Shown here in pieces: positions 9,181 through 16,974 of a stretch of DNA of 64,000 nt. The position numbers and the translations under genes are program-made. Below the pieces are notes generated by a model that was given only the letters and a program-made list of their open reading frames with translations, was not told the origin of the DNA and made no database searches. Origin of the DNA: Aurantibacter aestuarii (GTDB taxonomy: Bacteria > Bacteroidota > Bacteroidia > Flavobacteriales > Flavobacteriaceae); the NCBI RefSeq assembly GCF_003008425.1, contig NZ_PXOQ01000009.1, positions 751,501-815,500 on the forward strand. The letters run 5' to 3'. The first letter of the stretch is position 1, and the number at the start of each line of letters is the position of its first letter.

Positions 9181-9318
9181 AACTACCCACAAAAACGTAT
9201 GTAATCAATTGCTTGGTTTGTGTGTACTCGAAAAATCCTACGGATTTTCCTCTGGTTCGGTTTCTTTTTGCTAAGTTAGACCTAGCCATCGCAACTATTC
9301 ATAACCGAGACGTTAAAC
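9181..9318 (+). repeat. Non-coding right-hand repeat of the cassette-like unit
   Basis: A non-coding stretch with a small hairpin (AAAATCC-TAC-GGATTTT around 9231-9247), then GTTAGAC, CTAGCCATCGCAACTATTC and CGTTAAAC. The terminal pieces mirror those at 8612-8628. Sequence of this general appearance is, from memory, common between genes in Flavobacteriaceae; copy number in this genome cannot be seen from one window. Confidence 0.45.
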
Positions 9319-9332
9319 AAAAACCTAAAAAT

Positions 9333-9395
9333 CTAAATTTGCTTGGCTTCTTCCCAAAATACTTGTGTATTTGAAAATTTTATCAAATTTTCCAA
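9333..9395 (-). pseudogene. In-frame duplicate of the mazG C-terminus
   Basis: Immediately after the mazG stop codon the same frame continues for 20 sense codons and ends with TAG at 9333-9335. It reads LENLIKFSNTQVFWEEAKQI, repeating the VFWEEAK that ends MazG (DVFWEEAKTQ). The two DNA copies differ at a few bases. It has no start codon of its own and is best read as a partial duplication left at the gene end. Confidence 0.6.
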
Positions 9396-10175
9396 TTACT
9401 GCGTTTTGGCTTCCTCCCAAAACACATCCATTTCAGCAAGTGTCATGTCTTTTAAGTTTTTGTTTAAAGACTTGGCTTTTTCCTCTAAATACTGGAAACG
9501 TTTCGTGAATTTTTTATTGGTACGCTCTAAAGCATTTTCTGGGTTTATGTTTTTAAAACGCGCGTAGTTTACTAAAGAAAATAGTACGTCGCCAAACTCG
9601 CTTTCCATTTTATCGGCATCGTTGGTTTTAACTTCATCTTTAAACTCTTGTAGCTCCTCTTCTACTTTTTCCCAAACTTGTTCGGGTTGTTCCCAGTCAA
9701 AACCCACACCTGCCACTTTATCTTGTATGCGGTTGGCTTTTACCAATGCTGGTAAGCTTTTAGGAACGCCTTCTAGCACACTCGTTTTTCCTTTGCCTTC
9801 TTTTAATTTGATCTGTTCCCAGTTGCGTTTTACTTCGACTTCATCTTTTACCTTAACATCGCCATAAATATGTGGATGACGATGGATCAATTTCTCGCAA
9901 ATACTGTTACAAACATCGGCAATATCAAAATCTTTAGTTTCGCTACCAATTTTAGCGTAAAACACCAGGTGTAACAAAACGTCGCCCAGTTCTTTTTTAA
10001 CTTCATTTAAATCCTTATCCAAAATAGCATCGCCTAACTCATAGGTTTCTTCTATGGTTAAATGACGTAAGCTTTCCATAGTTTGTTTTTTATCCCACGG
10101 ACATTGCTCACGCAACTCGTCCATAATGGTTAATAATCTATCAAATGCTTTTAATTGCTCTGCTCTGCTATTCAT
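9396..10175 (-). CDS. mazG: Nucleoside triphosphate pyrophosphohydrolase MazG
   Basis: 259 residues from the ATG at 10175 (MNSRAEQLKAFDRLL). Two tandem MazG domains are visible. The first has the metal-binding EETYELGDAI and KKELGDVLLHLVFYA motifs near 40-80; the second has EELQEFKDEV and ESEFGDVLFSLVNYA in the C-terminal half. The enzyme hydrolyses NTPs to NMP and pyrophosphate, and in bacteria is linked to nucleotide sanitation and the stringent response. A longer upstream reading is possible but lacks conservation. A short duplicated copy of its last codons follows the stop. Confidence 0.93.
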   Translation of the reverse strand: MNSRAEQLKAFDRLLTIMDELREQCPWDKKQTMESLRHLTIEETYELGDAILDKDLNEVKKELGDVLLHLVFYAKIGSETKDFDIADVCNSICEKLIHRHPHIYGDVKVKDEVEVKRNWEQIKLKEGKGKTSVLEGVPKSLPALVKANRIQDKVAGVGFDWEQPEQVWEKVEEELQEFKDEVKTNDADKMESEFGDVLFSLVNYARFKNINPENALERTNKKFTKRFQYLEEKAKSLNKNLKDMTLAEMDVFWEEAKTQ

Positions 10176-10210
10176 GGTGTTGTATTTGCTGTTATAAAAG
10201 TACTTAAAAC

Positions 10211-10240
10211 AAAACATCCAGCAAATGGCTGGATGTTTTT
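10211..10240 (-). terminator. Intrinsic terminator of the ruvX-def-DUF5606 operon
   Basis: ACATCCAGC (10214-10222) pairs with GCTGGATGT (10228-10236), flanked by A and T runs on both sides. It lies downstream of DUF5606 on the minus strand and before mazG, so it can end that operon's transcript. Confidence 0.75.
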
Positions 10241-10259
10241 TATGATTGAATTTATTTTA

Positions 10260-10364
10260 GTTCTCGACTGCGTTCGAACGGACCATTTTATATGGTTAAA
10301 GGTCAGGCTTTTGTGGCTTCTTGATACTATTTTTTCCTATCGTCTAAAATCACTCGAAGTGACA
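10260..10364. repeat. Interspersed repeat remnant
   Basis: The stretch begins GTTCTCGACTGCGTTCGAAC and ends CACTCGAAGTGACA, both palindromic around TTCGAA or CACTTCGAGTG-like cores. This TTCGAG-type sequence is, from general knowledge, a common dispersed intergenic repeat in Bacteroidota. No coding potential is evident. Confidence 0.4.
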
Positions 10365-10417
10365 AGAGTAACCTAATTTAATAATTGTTACATTATTAAA
10401 TTATTACATTGCTACAT

Positions 10418-10870
10418 CTACTCCTCTTCTTTTGAAGCCGCTTTTTTAGAGGCTTTTGCTTTTTTAGCAGGCTTTTTCTCGTCTTCAAATTCTAACAAAT
10501 TATTTTTTTGAAGTAAGTTATACCAAGAAATTACTTTTTTAATATCACTTGCATACACACGATCTTCATCATAATCTGGTAAAACGTCAAAGAAATATTC
10601 TTCTAACTCTACCTTTGGTGCTTTATGACTTATACTGGTTTCTTTACCATTTTCTTTATCAGAAATTTTCTTAAAAACACTCTTTAAAGGCACTTCTTCA
10701 CTTAAGGTATAAATAGCAATTTCACTTAAAATACTTACGTTTTGTTGGATACCAACAGAAATACGTTTGTTATCGGTTAACGATTCTGCTAAAAAACCAG
10801 AACGTGTTTGAGTGACTAATTTATATAAACCTGGTTTTCCAGAAATGGATAATACTTTATCTAATGCCAT
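10418..10870 (-). CDS. DUF5606 domain-containing protein
   Basis: 150 residues starting MALDKVLSISGKPGLYKLV, the recognisable N-terminus of the Bacteroidota-specific DUF5606 family. A small beta-rich N-terminal domain (to about residue 55) is followed by a helical part containing LEEYFFDVLPDYDEDRVY, and a Lys/Ala/Glu tail (about 133-150) typical of low-complexity nucleic-acid-binding or spacer ends. Function is unknown. It lies 56 bases downstream of peptide deformylase, in the same orientation as def and ruvX, and shares their terminator, which suggests a link to translation or cell growth only by position. Confidence 0.82.
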   Translation of the reverse strand: MALDKVLSISGKPGLYKLVTQTRSGFLAESLTDNKRISVGIQQNVSILSEIAIYTLSEEVPLKSVFKKISDKENGKETSISHKAPKVELEEYFFDVLPDYDEDRVYASDIKKVISWYNLLQKNNLLEFEDEKKPAKKAKASKKAASKEEE

Positions 10871-10926
10871 AATTTAGTTTTTTAAAGGTTGCAAATATGA
10901 AAGGTTTACAACGGTTATGCAAATTT

Positions 10927-11517
10927 TTAACGCTTCTTTTTAGCCAGAGGAAACTTCATACGGTAATCTACATCTACTTTTCCTTTTGAAATGTTGGCAA
11001 GCTTTCCTTTTATTAAACGTTTTTTAAGTGATGATAATTTATCGGTAAACAAAACACCTTCTATATGGTCGTACTCATGCTGAAACACTCGTGCTGCCAG
11101 ACCAGACAATTCCATAGTCTTGGTGTTAAAATCTTCATCCTGATATTGCACTTTAATATTTGGTTTTCTAAACACGTCTTCACGCACTTCTGGAATACTT
11201 AAACAACCTTCGTTAAATGCCCACTCGTCTCCAGATTCTTCTAAAATAACTGGGTTAATGAAGGTATGTTTAAAATTCTTTAAAAAATTTTGCTCTTCTT
11301 CACCTAAAATTTCATCGTCTGCAAAAGGTGACGCATCTACTAGAAATAGACGAATACTTAAGCCAATTTGTGGCGCAGCTAAGCCAACACCATAAGCACC
11401 ATACATGGTATCGTACATATTTTCTATTAATGCTTTTAAATTGGGGTATTCTGGTGTAATTTCTACTGCTTTTTTCTTTAAAACAGGATCGCCATAGGCT
11501 ACTACTGGTAATATCAT
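10927..11517 (-). CDS. def: Peptide deformylase
   Basis: 196 residues with all three deformylase motifs: GVGLAAPQ (43-50), EGCLSIP with the metal ligand Cys105, and QHEYDH with His147, catalytic Glu148 and His151. It removes the formyl group from the N-terminal methionine of nascent proteins at the ribosome exit, using Fe(II) or another divalent metal. A Bacteroidota-typical insertion is present between motifs 1 and 2. It begins 10 bases after ruvX, so the two are almost certainly one transcript. Confidence 0.96.
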   Translation of the reverse strand: MILPVVAYGDPVLKKKAVEITPEYPNLKALIENMYDTMYGAYGVGLAAPQIGLSIRLFLVDASPFADDEILGEEEQNFLKNFKHTFINPVILEESGDEWAFNEGCLSIPEVREDVFRKPNIKVQYQDEDFNTKTMELSGLAARVFQHEYDHIEGVLFTDKLSSLKKRLIKGKLANISKGKVDVDYRMKFPLAKKKR

Positions 11518-11527
11518 GTACTTTTAT

Positions 11528-11938
11528 TTATAAATTGTAAAGGTAACTTTGTAAAATTATGGTGGCACTAATTTCGTCCAGCAAGGCTTTATTTTTGCGT
11601 TGCTTTTTCTTTAGTCCGCTATCTATCATGGTTTGGGCAGCCATTTTAGAGGTAAAACGTTCGTCTACACGTTTTATTGGCATCTCTGGAAAGGCATGTT
11701 TTAATCTGCCAATAAAGGGAAGAATTAAAGACTCACTTTCGCTTGGCGTATAATCCATTTGCTTAGGCTCGCCTACCAGAAATAATTCGACCTCATGTTT
11801 TGCGGTATAGTCCTTTAAATAGTCTATAACCTCTTTAGTTGCTACTGTGGTTAAACCCGATGCAATAATTTTAAGCTCGTCGGTTACTGCTAAACCTGTA
11901 CGAACTTTCCCAAAATCTATTGCTAATATACGTGCCAT
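11528..11938 (-). CDS. ruvX: Holliday junction resolvase-like RuvX/YqgF
   Basis: 136 residues, the normal size. The RNase H-like fold begins ILAIDFGKVRTGLAVTD (metal-binding Asp7) and continues with VGEPKQMD and the conserved VDERFTSKMA and LDEISATIILQSYL near the C-terminus. YqgF proteins act in 16S rRNA 5' end processing and were proposed as alternative Holliday junction resolvases. First gene of the ruvX-def-DUF5606 operon, with a candidate promoter box 36 bases upstream. Confidence 0.93.
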   Translation of the reverse strand: MARILAIDFGKVRTGLAVTDELKIIASGLTTVATKEVIDYLKDYTAKHEVELFLVGEPKQMDYTPSESESLILPFIGRLKHAFPEMPIKRVDERFTSKMAAQTMIDSGLKKKQRKNKALLDEISATIILQSYLYNL

Positions 11939-11974
11939 ACTATTTTACTATCTATTGTTTTATAGAAACGAGTG

Positions 11975-11982
11975 CAAATTTA
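11975..11982 (-). promoter_or_regulatory. Candidate -7 box for ruvX-def
   Basis: Minus-strand TAAATTTG fits TAnnTTTG, 36 bases upstream of the ruvX ATG, leaving a leader of about 30 bases. Confidence 0.5.
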
Positions 11983-12035
11983 AGGTTTATATTCGTAATG
12001 CTTAAATAATTGTACCCATTTTAAATTTGGCTTTT

Positions 12036-12043
12036 TATATTTG
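12036..12043 (+). promoter_or_regulatory. Candidate -7 box of the structured RNA before dapD
   Basis: TATATTTG matches TAnnTTTG exactly; a TTG at 12010-12012 lies 23 bases upstream, at the long end of the permitted -33 spacing. Transcription would begin close to 12049, at the left edge of the structured element. Confidence 0.5.
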
Positions 12044-12156
12044 CGTTAGCGATTGAGGCTTTGTTGGAGCTCTTTTTTGTATTCCTGAAAGGTTTTTTAA
12101 TCTTTTAGGTATAGCAAAAAAAGCGACTGCCGAAAGCGCGACCGTTAGGGAACGCC
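12044..12156 (+). ncRNA. Putative structured RNA element upstream of dapD
   Basis: A G/C-richer island in AT-rich DNA with nested complementarity. CCTGAAAG and CTTTTAGG form an inner stem with a 10-base loop; outside it CTTTTTTG pairs with CAAAAAAAG, then GCTTTG pairs with CGAAAGC, and the ends GCGTT and AACGC can close. A Bacteroidota promoter box abuts the left end. From memory, similar sequence recurs in flavobacterial intergenic regions and may correspond to a known family such as the flavo-1 motif; this could not be checked. It is either a small RNA or part of the dapD leader. The remaining bases of this 353-base gap hold no gene. Confidence 0.5.
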
Positions 12157-12257
12157 ATAATTTCAATGATTACAGTGGTTAGAGGTTAGTGGTTAGAAAA
12201 CTAATTGATTTTCGCTTTCGCTGAATTAATAACAGAAATAAAATAGACTTTAAAAAG

Positions 12258-12277
12258 ATTCCCGCATGCGCGAGAAT
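12258..12277. repeat. Short palindrome before dapD
   Basis: ATTCCCGCATGCGCGAGAAT is an almost perfect palindrome centred on GCATGC, ending 14 bases before the dapD ATG. It could be a dispersed repeat end or an RNA hairpin near the ribosome binding region. Confidence 0.4.
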
Positions 12278-12291
12278 AAAAACAACATATT

Positions 12292-13107
12292 ATGAAATAT
12301 TTACAACATACTATTGAAGCTGCTTGGGATAACCGAGATTTATTAGACCAAACTGAAACACAAAATGCCATTAGAAAGGTGGTAGATTTATTAGACGCGG
12401 GAGAATTACGTGTGGCAGAACCTGTAACAGATGGCTGGCAAGTTAATGAATGGGTTAAAAAAGCGGTAGTCATGTATTTTCCTATTCAAAAAATGGAAAC
12501 TCTAGAAGCTGGTATTTTTGAGTATCATGATAAAATCCCATTAAAACGAAATTATGCTGAAAGAGGTATTCGTGTGGTACCTAATGCAGTTGCGCGTCAC
12601 GGTGCATACATTTCTGCCGGAACTATTTTAATGCCTAGTTATGTGAATATTGGTGCTTATGTAGATGAAGGTACTATGGTTGATACTTGGGCTACTGTAG
12701 GTAGCTGTGCACAAATAGGTAAAAACGTGCATTTGTCTGGTGGCGTTGGTATTGGTGGCGTTTTAGAACCTTTACAAGCTGCTCCGGTTATTATTGAAGA
12801 TGGCGCTTTTATAGGTTCACGTTGTATTGTAGTTGAAGGTGTTAGAGTTGAAAAAGAAGCCGTTCTTGGAGCTAATGTGGTCCTTACTATGAGTACTAAA
12901 ATTATAGACGTTACTGGAGATACACCTGTTGAAACCAAAGGTGTTGTTCCTGCACGTTCTGTTGTAATTCCTGGAAGTTATACTAAAACATTTCCTGCGG
13001 GAGACTACCAAGTACCTTGTGCTTTAATTATTGGTAAACGAAAAGAAAGTACCAATAAAAAAACATCGCTTAACGATGCGTTACGTGAGTATAATGTAGC
13101 GGTATAA
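12292..13107 (+). CDS. dapD: Tetrahydrodipicolinate N-succinyltransferase
   Basis: 271 residues, matching DapD. The N-terminal helical domain (to about 100) precedes a left-handed beta-helix built from hexapeptide repeats (for example AYISAGTILMPSYVNIGAYV and the region containing GVGIGGVLEPLQAAPVIIED near 150-170). It transfers succinyl from succinyl-CoA to tetrahydrodipicolinate in the lysine and meso-diaminopimelate pathway, in the cytosol as a trimer. The glycan island begins 18 bases after its stop, so the first glycosyltransferase gene may share its transcript. Confidence 0.97.
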   Translation: MKYLQHTIEAAWDNRDLLDQTETQNAIRKVVDLLDAGELRVAEPVTDGWQVNEWVKKAVVMYFPIQKMETLEAGIFEYHDKIPLKRNYAERGIRVVPNAVARHGAYISAGTILMPSYVNIGAYVDEGTMVDTWATVGSCAQIGKNVHLSGGVGIGGVLEPLQAAPVIIEDGAFIGSRCIVVEGVRVEKEAVLGANVVLTMSTKIIDVTGDTPVETKGVVPARSVVIPGSYTKTFPAGDYQVPCALIIGKRKESTNKKTSLNDALREYNVAV

Positions 13108-13125
13108 TTTTCGCAAAGAACACTT

Positions 13126-14178
13126 ATGAAGGTTTTAATAATACAGCAAAAAATGATTGGAGATGTGCTTACAAGTACAATTTTATTTGAAGCATTACGT
13201 AAGCATTTTCCCGAAGCTCAATTAGATTATTTGGTTGAGTCCAATACTCTAGCGGTTATTGAAAATAATCCTTACATAGATAATAGTATTATACTTTCGC
13301 CCAACATACGCCAAAATAAGATATTATTTTGGCGTTTTTTAAACCAAATTAGATCGGAGAATTACACAATTGTTATTGATGTTTATTCGGTCACCACAAG
13401 TGCTTTAACCACTTTTTTTAGTGCAGCAAAGCAGCGTATATCATATAGAAAATGGTATACTAAATGTTTGTATACCAATACTATTTCACGAAGTAAAACA
13501 CCTAGTTTTAACATCAGTTTAGCTAGAGAGAATAGACTAAAATTGTTACAACCTTTAGGTATTAATCCCGACACAACACTTTCTCCAAAAATATATTTAA
13601 CCGAAATAGAAAAAAATAATGCAAGAAAACTTCTAGAGCAGTTTGAAATTTCTAAAACAAACCCCTTATATATGATTAGTGTTTTAGGAAGTAATAATTC
13701 TAAAACCTACCCTATACATTTTATGGCAAATGTGTTAGATTTTATTTGTGAGACACAACCAAATGCACAGTTGCTGTTTAATTACATACCTTCACAAATT
13801 ACCGAAGCAAAAAACATTTTTAATTTATGTAAGCCTCAAACAAAAAACTGTATCTATTTTAATTTATATGGAAAAACCTTAAGAGAATTTTTGGCATTAA
13901 CCTGGTGTTGCGATGCTATGATAGGTAACGAAGGTGGAGCTATCAATATGGCCAAAGCATTAAATACACCTACATTTACAATTTTCTCACCCTATATTAT
14001 TAAAAAGAATTGGTTTGGAGCAGTAGAATCTAAGATACACAGTGCAGTGCATTTAAATGATTACGAAACATATGATCTAAAAGCAGCAAAAAAAGATAGT
14101 GGTTATTATTATAATAGATTTAAACCAGATTTATTTTTAGAATCTTTAAATGAATTTTTGAATACAATTAAAATCTAA
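13126..14178 (+). CDS. Glycosyltransferase family 9 (heptosyltransferase-like)
   Basis: 350 residues with the GT9 GT-B fold. The N-terminus KVLIIQQKMIGDVLTSTIL is the signature of ADP-heptose:LPS heptosyltransferases, and the C-terminal half has CCDAMIGNEGGAINMAKAL, corresponding to the sugar-nucleotide binding loop where family members have DSGxxH or related sequence. The acidic GNEGG in place of the common TGxxH-type motif means the donor may not be heptose. It opens the surface-glycan island, 18 bases after dapD, and its stop overlaps the convergent YrbL-like gene by four bases. Confidence 0.85.
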   Translation: MKVLIIQQKMIGDVLTSTILFEALRKHFPEAQLDYLVESNTLAVIENNPYIDNSIILSPNIRQNKILFWRFLNQIRSENYTIVIDVYSVTTSALTTFFSAAKQRISYRKWYTKCLYTNTISRSKTPSFNISLARENRLKLLQPLGINPDTTLSPKIYLTEIEKNNARKLLEQFEISKTNPLYMISVLGSNNSKTYPIHFMANVLDFICETQPNAQLLFNYIPSQITEAKNIFNLCKPQTKNCIYFNLYGKTLREFLALTWCCDAMIGNEGGAINMAKALNTPTFTIFSPYIIKKNWFGAVESKIHSAVHLNDYETYDLKAAKKDSGYYYNRFKPDLFLESLNEFLNTIKI

Positions 14179-14768
14179 ATTTTTAAAAAATTTATTTGAT
14201 CTTGAATAGTATTGAAATGCCATCTATGGTAAGATCTAATTAATTTTCTTTTGGAAAAATAAGTAACGTAATCTGCAAAAGGAAAAAAATCAGAATGACC
14301 TAAACCGTCAATTATTACTAATTCAATTTTATTTTCATTTAGTTTTTTACAACAAATATTTCTAGCTCTTAAATCTCTTGTAAAAACTTTATACTTTAAC
14401 ATTTGGTCTTTTAAAACAGACAAAGCCTTTTCTAATTCTAAAATTGGGATAGTTTGTTGGTTTTGTAACAAATAAAATTCTAAAGTTTTCGAAATCTTAC
14501 CTGTAGACTCATCTCTAATCAAATCAAAAGTTTGTCCTATTCCCAAATTTGTAGATACTTCACCTCTATAATCTGAATAAAAAGAAGAATCATTTTTGGT
14601 GTGCTTTTTAATTTTTTTAAAATACCGCAACTCTTTATTTGTATACTCTTCCTTAACATGTGGCTTAGGTATCTTGATACATAAAAATTTGTTTTCTGGA
14701 TGTTCGTAGCAAGTTCTAATATCTCCTTCTCCTATATAATGTTTAGCAGATATATTTATCATTTTCAT
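14175..14768 (-). CDS. YrbL-like LPS-kinase-type protein
   Basis: 197 residues resembling the PhoP-network YrbL family, which has a protein-kinase/LPS-kinase-like fold. Visible landmarks are an N-terminal IGEGDIRTCYEH (glycine loop), CIKIPK (candidate ATP-binding Lys), the catalytic loop VFTRDLRARNIC with Asp and Asn in RDLRxxN arrangement, and VIIDGLG as the metal-binding Asp-Gly motif. In this context it probably phosphorylates a sugar of the surface glycan, which is inference. A second, distinct kinase-like gene lies at 17734-18492. Its stop overlaps the preceding glycosyltransferase gene. Confidence 0.75.
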   Translation of the reverse strand: MKMINISAKHYIGEGDIRTCYEHPENKFLCIKIPKPHVKEEYTNKELRYFKKIKKHTKNDSSFYSDYRGEVSTNLGIGQTFDLIRDESTGKISKTLEFYLLQNQQTIPILELEKALSVLKDQMLKYKVFTRDLRARNICCKKLNENKIELVIIDGLGHSDFFPFADYVTYFSKRKLIRSYHRWHFNTIQDQINFLKI

Positions 14769-15219
14769 ATAACAAGTTAACTAAGTATCAAAATTAAATA
14801 AATTTCTATGTATAGCGATTTTTTCAAAGTTAAAAAAGAAATAATATATATATTCAGGTTGTATTTATAACTTATTTGTATTGTTAGAAAATTTAATTCG
14901 GCTGTGTAAGTGCTGTAAAGTTTTATGTAAAACCTTTATACATGAAGATTAATATATACCATTTAATCTCTATAATACTCACTTCTCATTTTACTTTAAC
15001 ACATCCCTTTATAAGGATTTAAATTAAAACGATTAATTGTTATATACTAAAGTATATGAATAAAGAATTTAATTAAATACCGATTAATTCTAGAACACCA
15101 AGATAAATTAGTGAAAATAATAGTACCCTATTTAGTTAAGATTAGTAATAAGGTTTATTTTTTTTACTAATTTAATAGACATATATTTGAGCATTAGCAA
15201 ATAAAAAGACTATATCTTT
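14769..15219. other. AT-rich intergenic region in the glycan island
   Basis: 451 bases with no convincing gene. It holds the start region of the divergent YrbL-like gene, an AT-rich inverted repeat (TAAAGTTTTA at 14916-14925 against TAAAACCTTTA at 14928-14938), a small palindrome near 15042-15057 (ATATAC-TAAA-GTATAT), and a promoter box near its right end. No terminator was recognised. Confidence 0.6.
15182..15189 (+). promoter_or_regulatory. Candidate -7 box for the nucleotidyltransferase operon
   Basis: TATATTTG matches TAnnTTTG, 31 bases upstream of the ATG at 15220, giving a leader of about 25 bases. Confidence 0.5.
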
Positions 15220-15900
15220 ATGAAAATAATTATCCTTGCTGCAGGTATTGGATCGCGATTAGGGAATCCTTTTCCAAAACCTTTGACACCTCTTAATAAT
15301 GGAAAAACCATCATGCAAACGCAAATAGATAATATTTCAGCTTATTTTGATGTAGATTCCATTTCTGTAGTGGTAGGCTTTAAAAAAGATATTATAATGG
15401 AACGGTTCCCAGAACTTACTTATATATACAATCCTTTTTTTGACATTACAAACACCTCAAAAAGTTTATTAAAAGCCTTAAAGAAACATAAGGACGAATC
15501 TGTTTTATGGTTTAACGGAGACGTTGTTTTTGATCAAAAATTATTAAGTATACTACAACCAGCAATACAAGAGAATACTTCGTTTGTTGCAGTTAATACA
15601 AATAGAGTAGCTGAAGAAGAAGTTAAGTATACCTTAAAAAATGGTTATGTAAATGCGCTATCTAAAGAAGTAGAAAATGGATTAGGTGAAGCTGTAGGTA
15701 TTAATTACATTGCCTCTAAAGACATTAAGTATTTTATTGAGAGACTAGAACAATGTGATGCGAATGATTATTTTGAAAAAGGTTTAGAACTCGCCATAGA
15801 GAAGGATAATTTAAAATTAAGCGCTATAGACATTTCAAAATACAATTGTATGGAAGTTGATTTTGTTGAAGATTTAGCTGCAGTAAACAAATTATTTTAA
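15220..15900 (+). CDS. Sugar/alcohol-phosphate nucleotidyltransferase (LicC-like)
   Basis: 226 residues of the NTP-transferase fold. The N-terminus IILAAGIGSRLG is the nucleotide-binding signature, followed by PKPLTPLNNGKT. NPFFDITNTSKSL, WFNGDVVF (metal Asp) and the C-terminal MEVDFVEDL are shared with LicC/choline-phosphate type cytidylyltransferases. It probably makes a CDP- or similar activated alcohol or sugar. The next gene, three bases downstream, is a CDP-glycerol-type transferase, so CDP-glycerol or CDP-ribitol is a sensible guess for the product, not a proven one. Confidence 0.8.
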   Translation: MKIIILAAGIGSRLGNPFPKPLTPLNNGKTIMQTQIDNISAYFDVDSISVVVGFKKDIIMERFPELTYIYNPFFDITNTSKSLLKALKKHKDESVLWFNGDVVFDQKLLSILQPAIQENTSFVAVNTNRVAEEEVKYTLKNGYVNALSKEVENGLGEAVGINYIASKDIKYFIERLEQCDANDYFEKGLELAIEKDNLKLSAIDISKYNCMEVDFVEDLAAVNKLF

Positions 15901-15903
15901 AAA

Positions 15904-16950
15904 ATGAAATTTGTACTTTTTTGTCTAAATAACTACGCTTTTGCCATTTTAGAACCCATAAAAAAGGAACTACAAAATTTAAATTATGATTTTTTATGGT
16001 ATGTAGCACCAAAAATAAGTGCAGATTTCCCGTTTAAACAAGATCAATACACGAGTTCCATACTTAAAATAAAATCATATAATCCAGAGGTAATTTTTGC
16101 TCCAGGAAATGAGGTGCCTTACTTTTTAAGAGGTTTAAAAACTCAAATTTTCCATGGTTTGGCTGGAGAAAAAAAAGGCCATTTTAGAATCCGTAATTAT
16201 TTCGACTTATATCTAACTCAAGGTCCTTATTTTACTAAAAAGTTTAATGAGTTAAAAAAAACACATAACGATTTTGATGTTATAGAAACAGGTTGGCCTA
16301 AATTAGATATTTATGGGAAACAAAAAGATAAGTACCATGCATATAAAAAGGAATTACTTACAACCTACAATGCAAATACAATACTTTTATATGCCCCAAC
16401 ATTTTCACCAAAATTAACCTCTGCTCCTTTCTTAATTAATGAAATTAAAAATTTAGCAAAAAAAAAGAACTTTCTAATTTTATTAAAATTTCATCCATTA
16501 ATGGCAAAAGAATGGATAGATACTTATAAAAAATTAGCTAAAAGCACAAATAATATACTCTTTCAAGAAGAAAAAGATATTACCAAATTTTTATTAATTT
16601 CAGATGTTTTAATAAGTGATACTTCTTCTGTAATATATGAATTTATGTTACTTGATAAACCCGTAATAACATTTAAAAATATTTCGTCTAATATAATTTG
16701 GGAAAATAGCTTAGAGTATAATAATTTAAATGCATTAATAGATAAAACTTTATTGGAAGATGTTTTTTCAAAAAACAGAACAAATATTATAGAAAATTAC
16801 CATCCTTATCAAGACGGTCAATCGGCTAAACGAATGGTAGAAGCAGTCGTAACTTATTTAAAAGACCATAAAGTACCTTCAAAAAGAAATATTTCCTTTT
16901 TTAGAAAATTAAAAACACATCTAAAGTTGCTTAAAGCAAATGCCTATTAG
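15904..16950 (+). CDS. CDP-glycerol glycerophosphotransferase family protein
   Basis: 348 residues with the TagB/TagF-like catalytic region: TQIFHGLAGEKKGH in the N-terminal half carries the conserved His of the family, LLKFHPL the second His, and LISDTSSVIYEFMLLDKPVI the CDP-binding end motif. Known members move glycerol or ribitol phosphate from the CDP form to a wall or surface polymer. Here the acceptor is likely an LPS core or capsule-like sugar. It is translationally close to the nucleotidyltransferase before it (three-base gap) and the GT2 gene follows after 24 bases, so the three form one operon. Confidence 0.82.
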   Translation: MKFVLFCLNNYAFAILEPIKKELQNLNYDFLWYVAPKISADFPFKQDQYTSSILKIKSYNPEVIFAPGNEVPYFLRGLKTQIFHGLAGEKKGHFRIRNYFDLYLTQGPYFTKKFNELKKTHNDFDVIETGWPKLDIYGKQKDKYHAYKKELLTTYNANTILLYAPTFSPKLTSAPFLINEIKNLAKKKNFLILLKFHPLMAKEWIDTYKKLAKSTNNILFQEEKDITKFLLISDVLISDTSSVIYEFMLLDKPVITFKNISSNIIWENSLEYNNLNALIDKTLLEDVFSKNRTNIIENYHPYQDGQSAKRMVEAVVTYLKDHKVPSKRNISFFRKLKTHLKLLKANAY

Positions 16951-16974
16951 TTTTTAGATTCTAAATTATTTATT

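Noticed and set aside
9107-9289. A 60-codon reading frame on the minus strand
   Set aside because: It runs through the 3' end of the hypothetical gene and the hairpin-rich repeat, with no signal or motif; composition is that of non-coding repeat.
8612-9318. A confirmed integron
   Set aside because: Only core-like sequences are seen; there is no integrase, no second cassette and no measured attC fold in this window.
12201-12473. A 90-codon minus-strand reading frame over the start of dapD
   Set aside because: It is antisense to a clear dapD and crosses a palindromic repeat; no conserved sequence.
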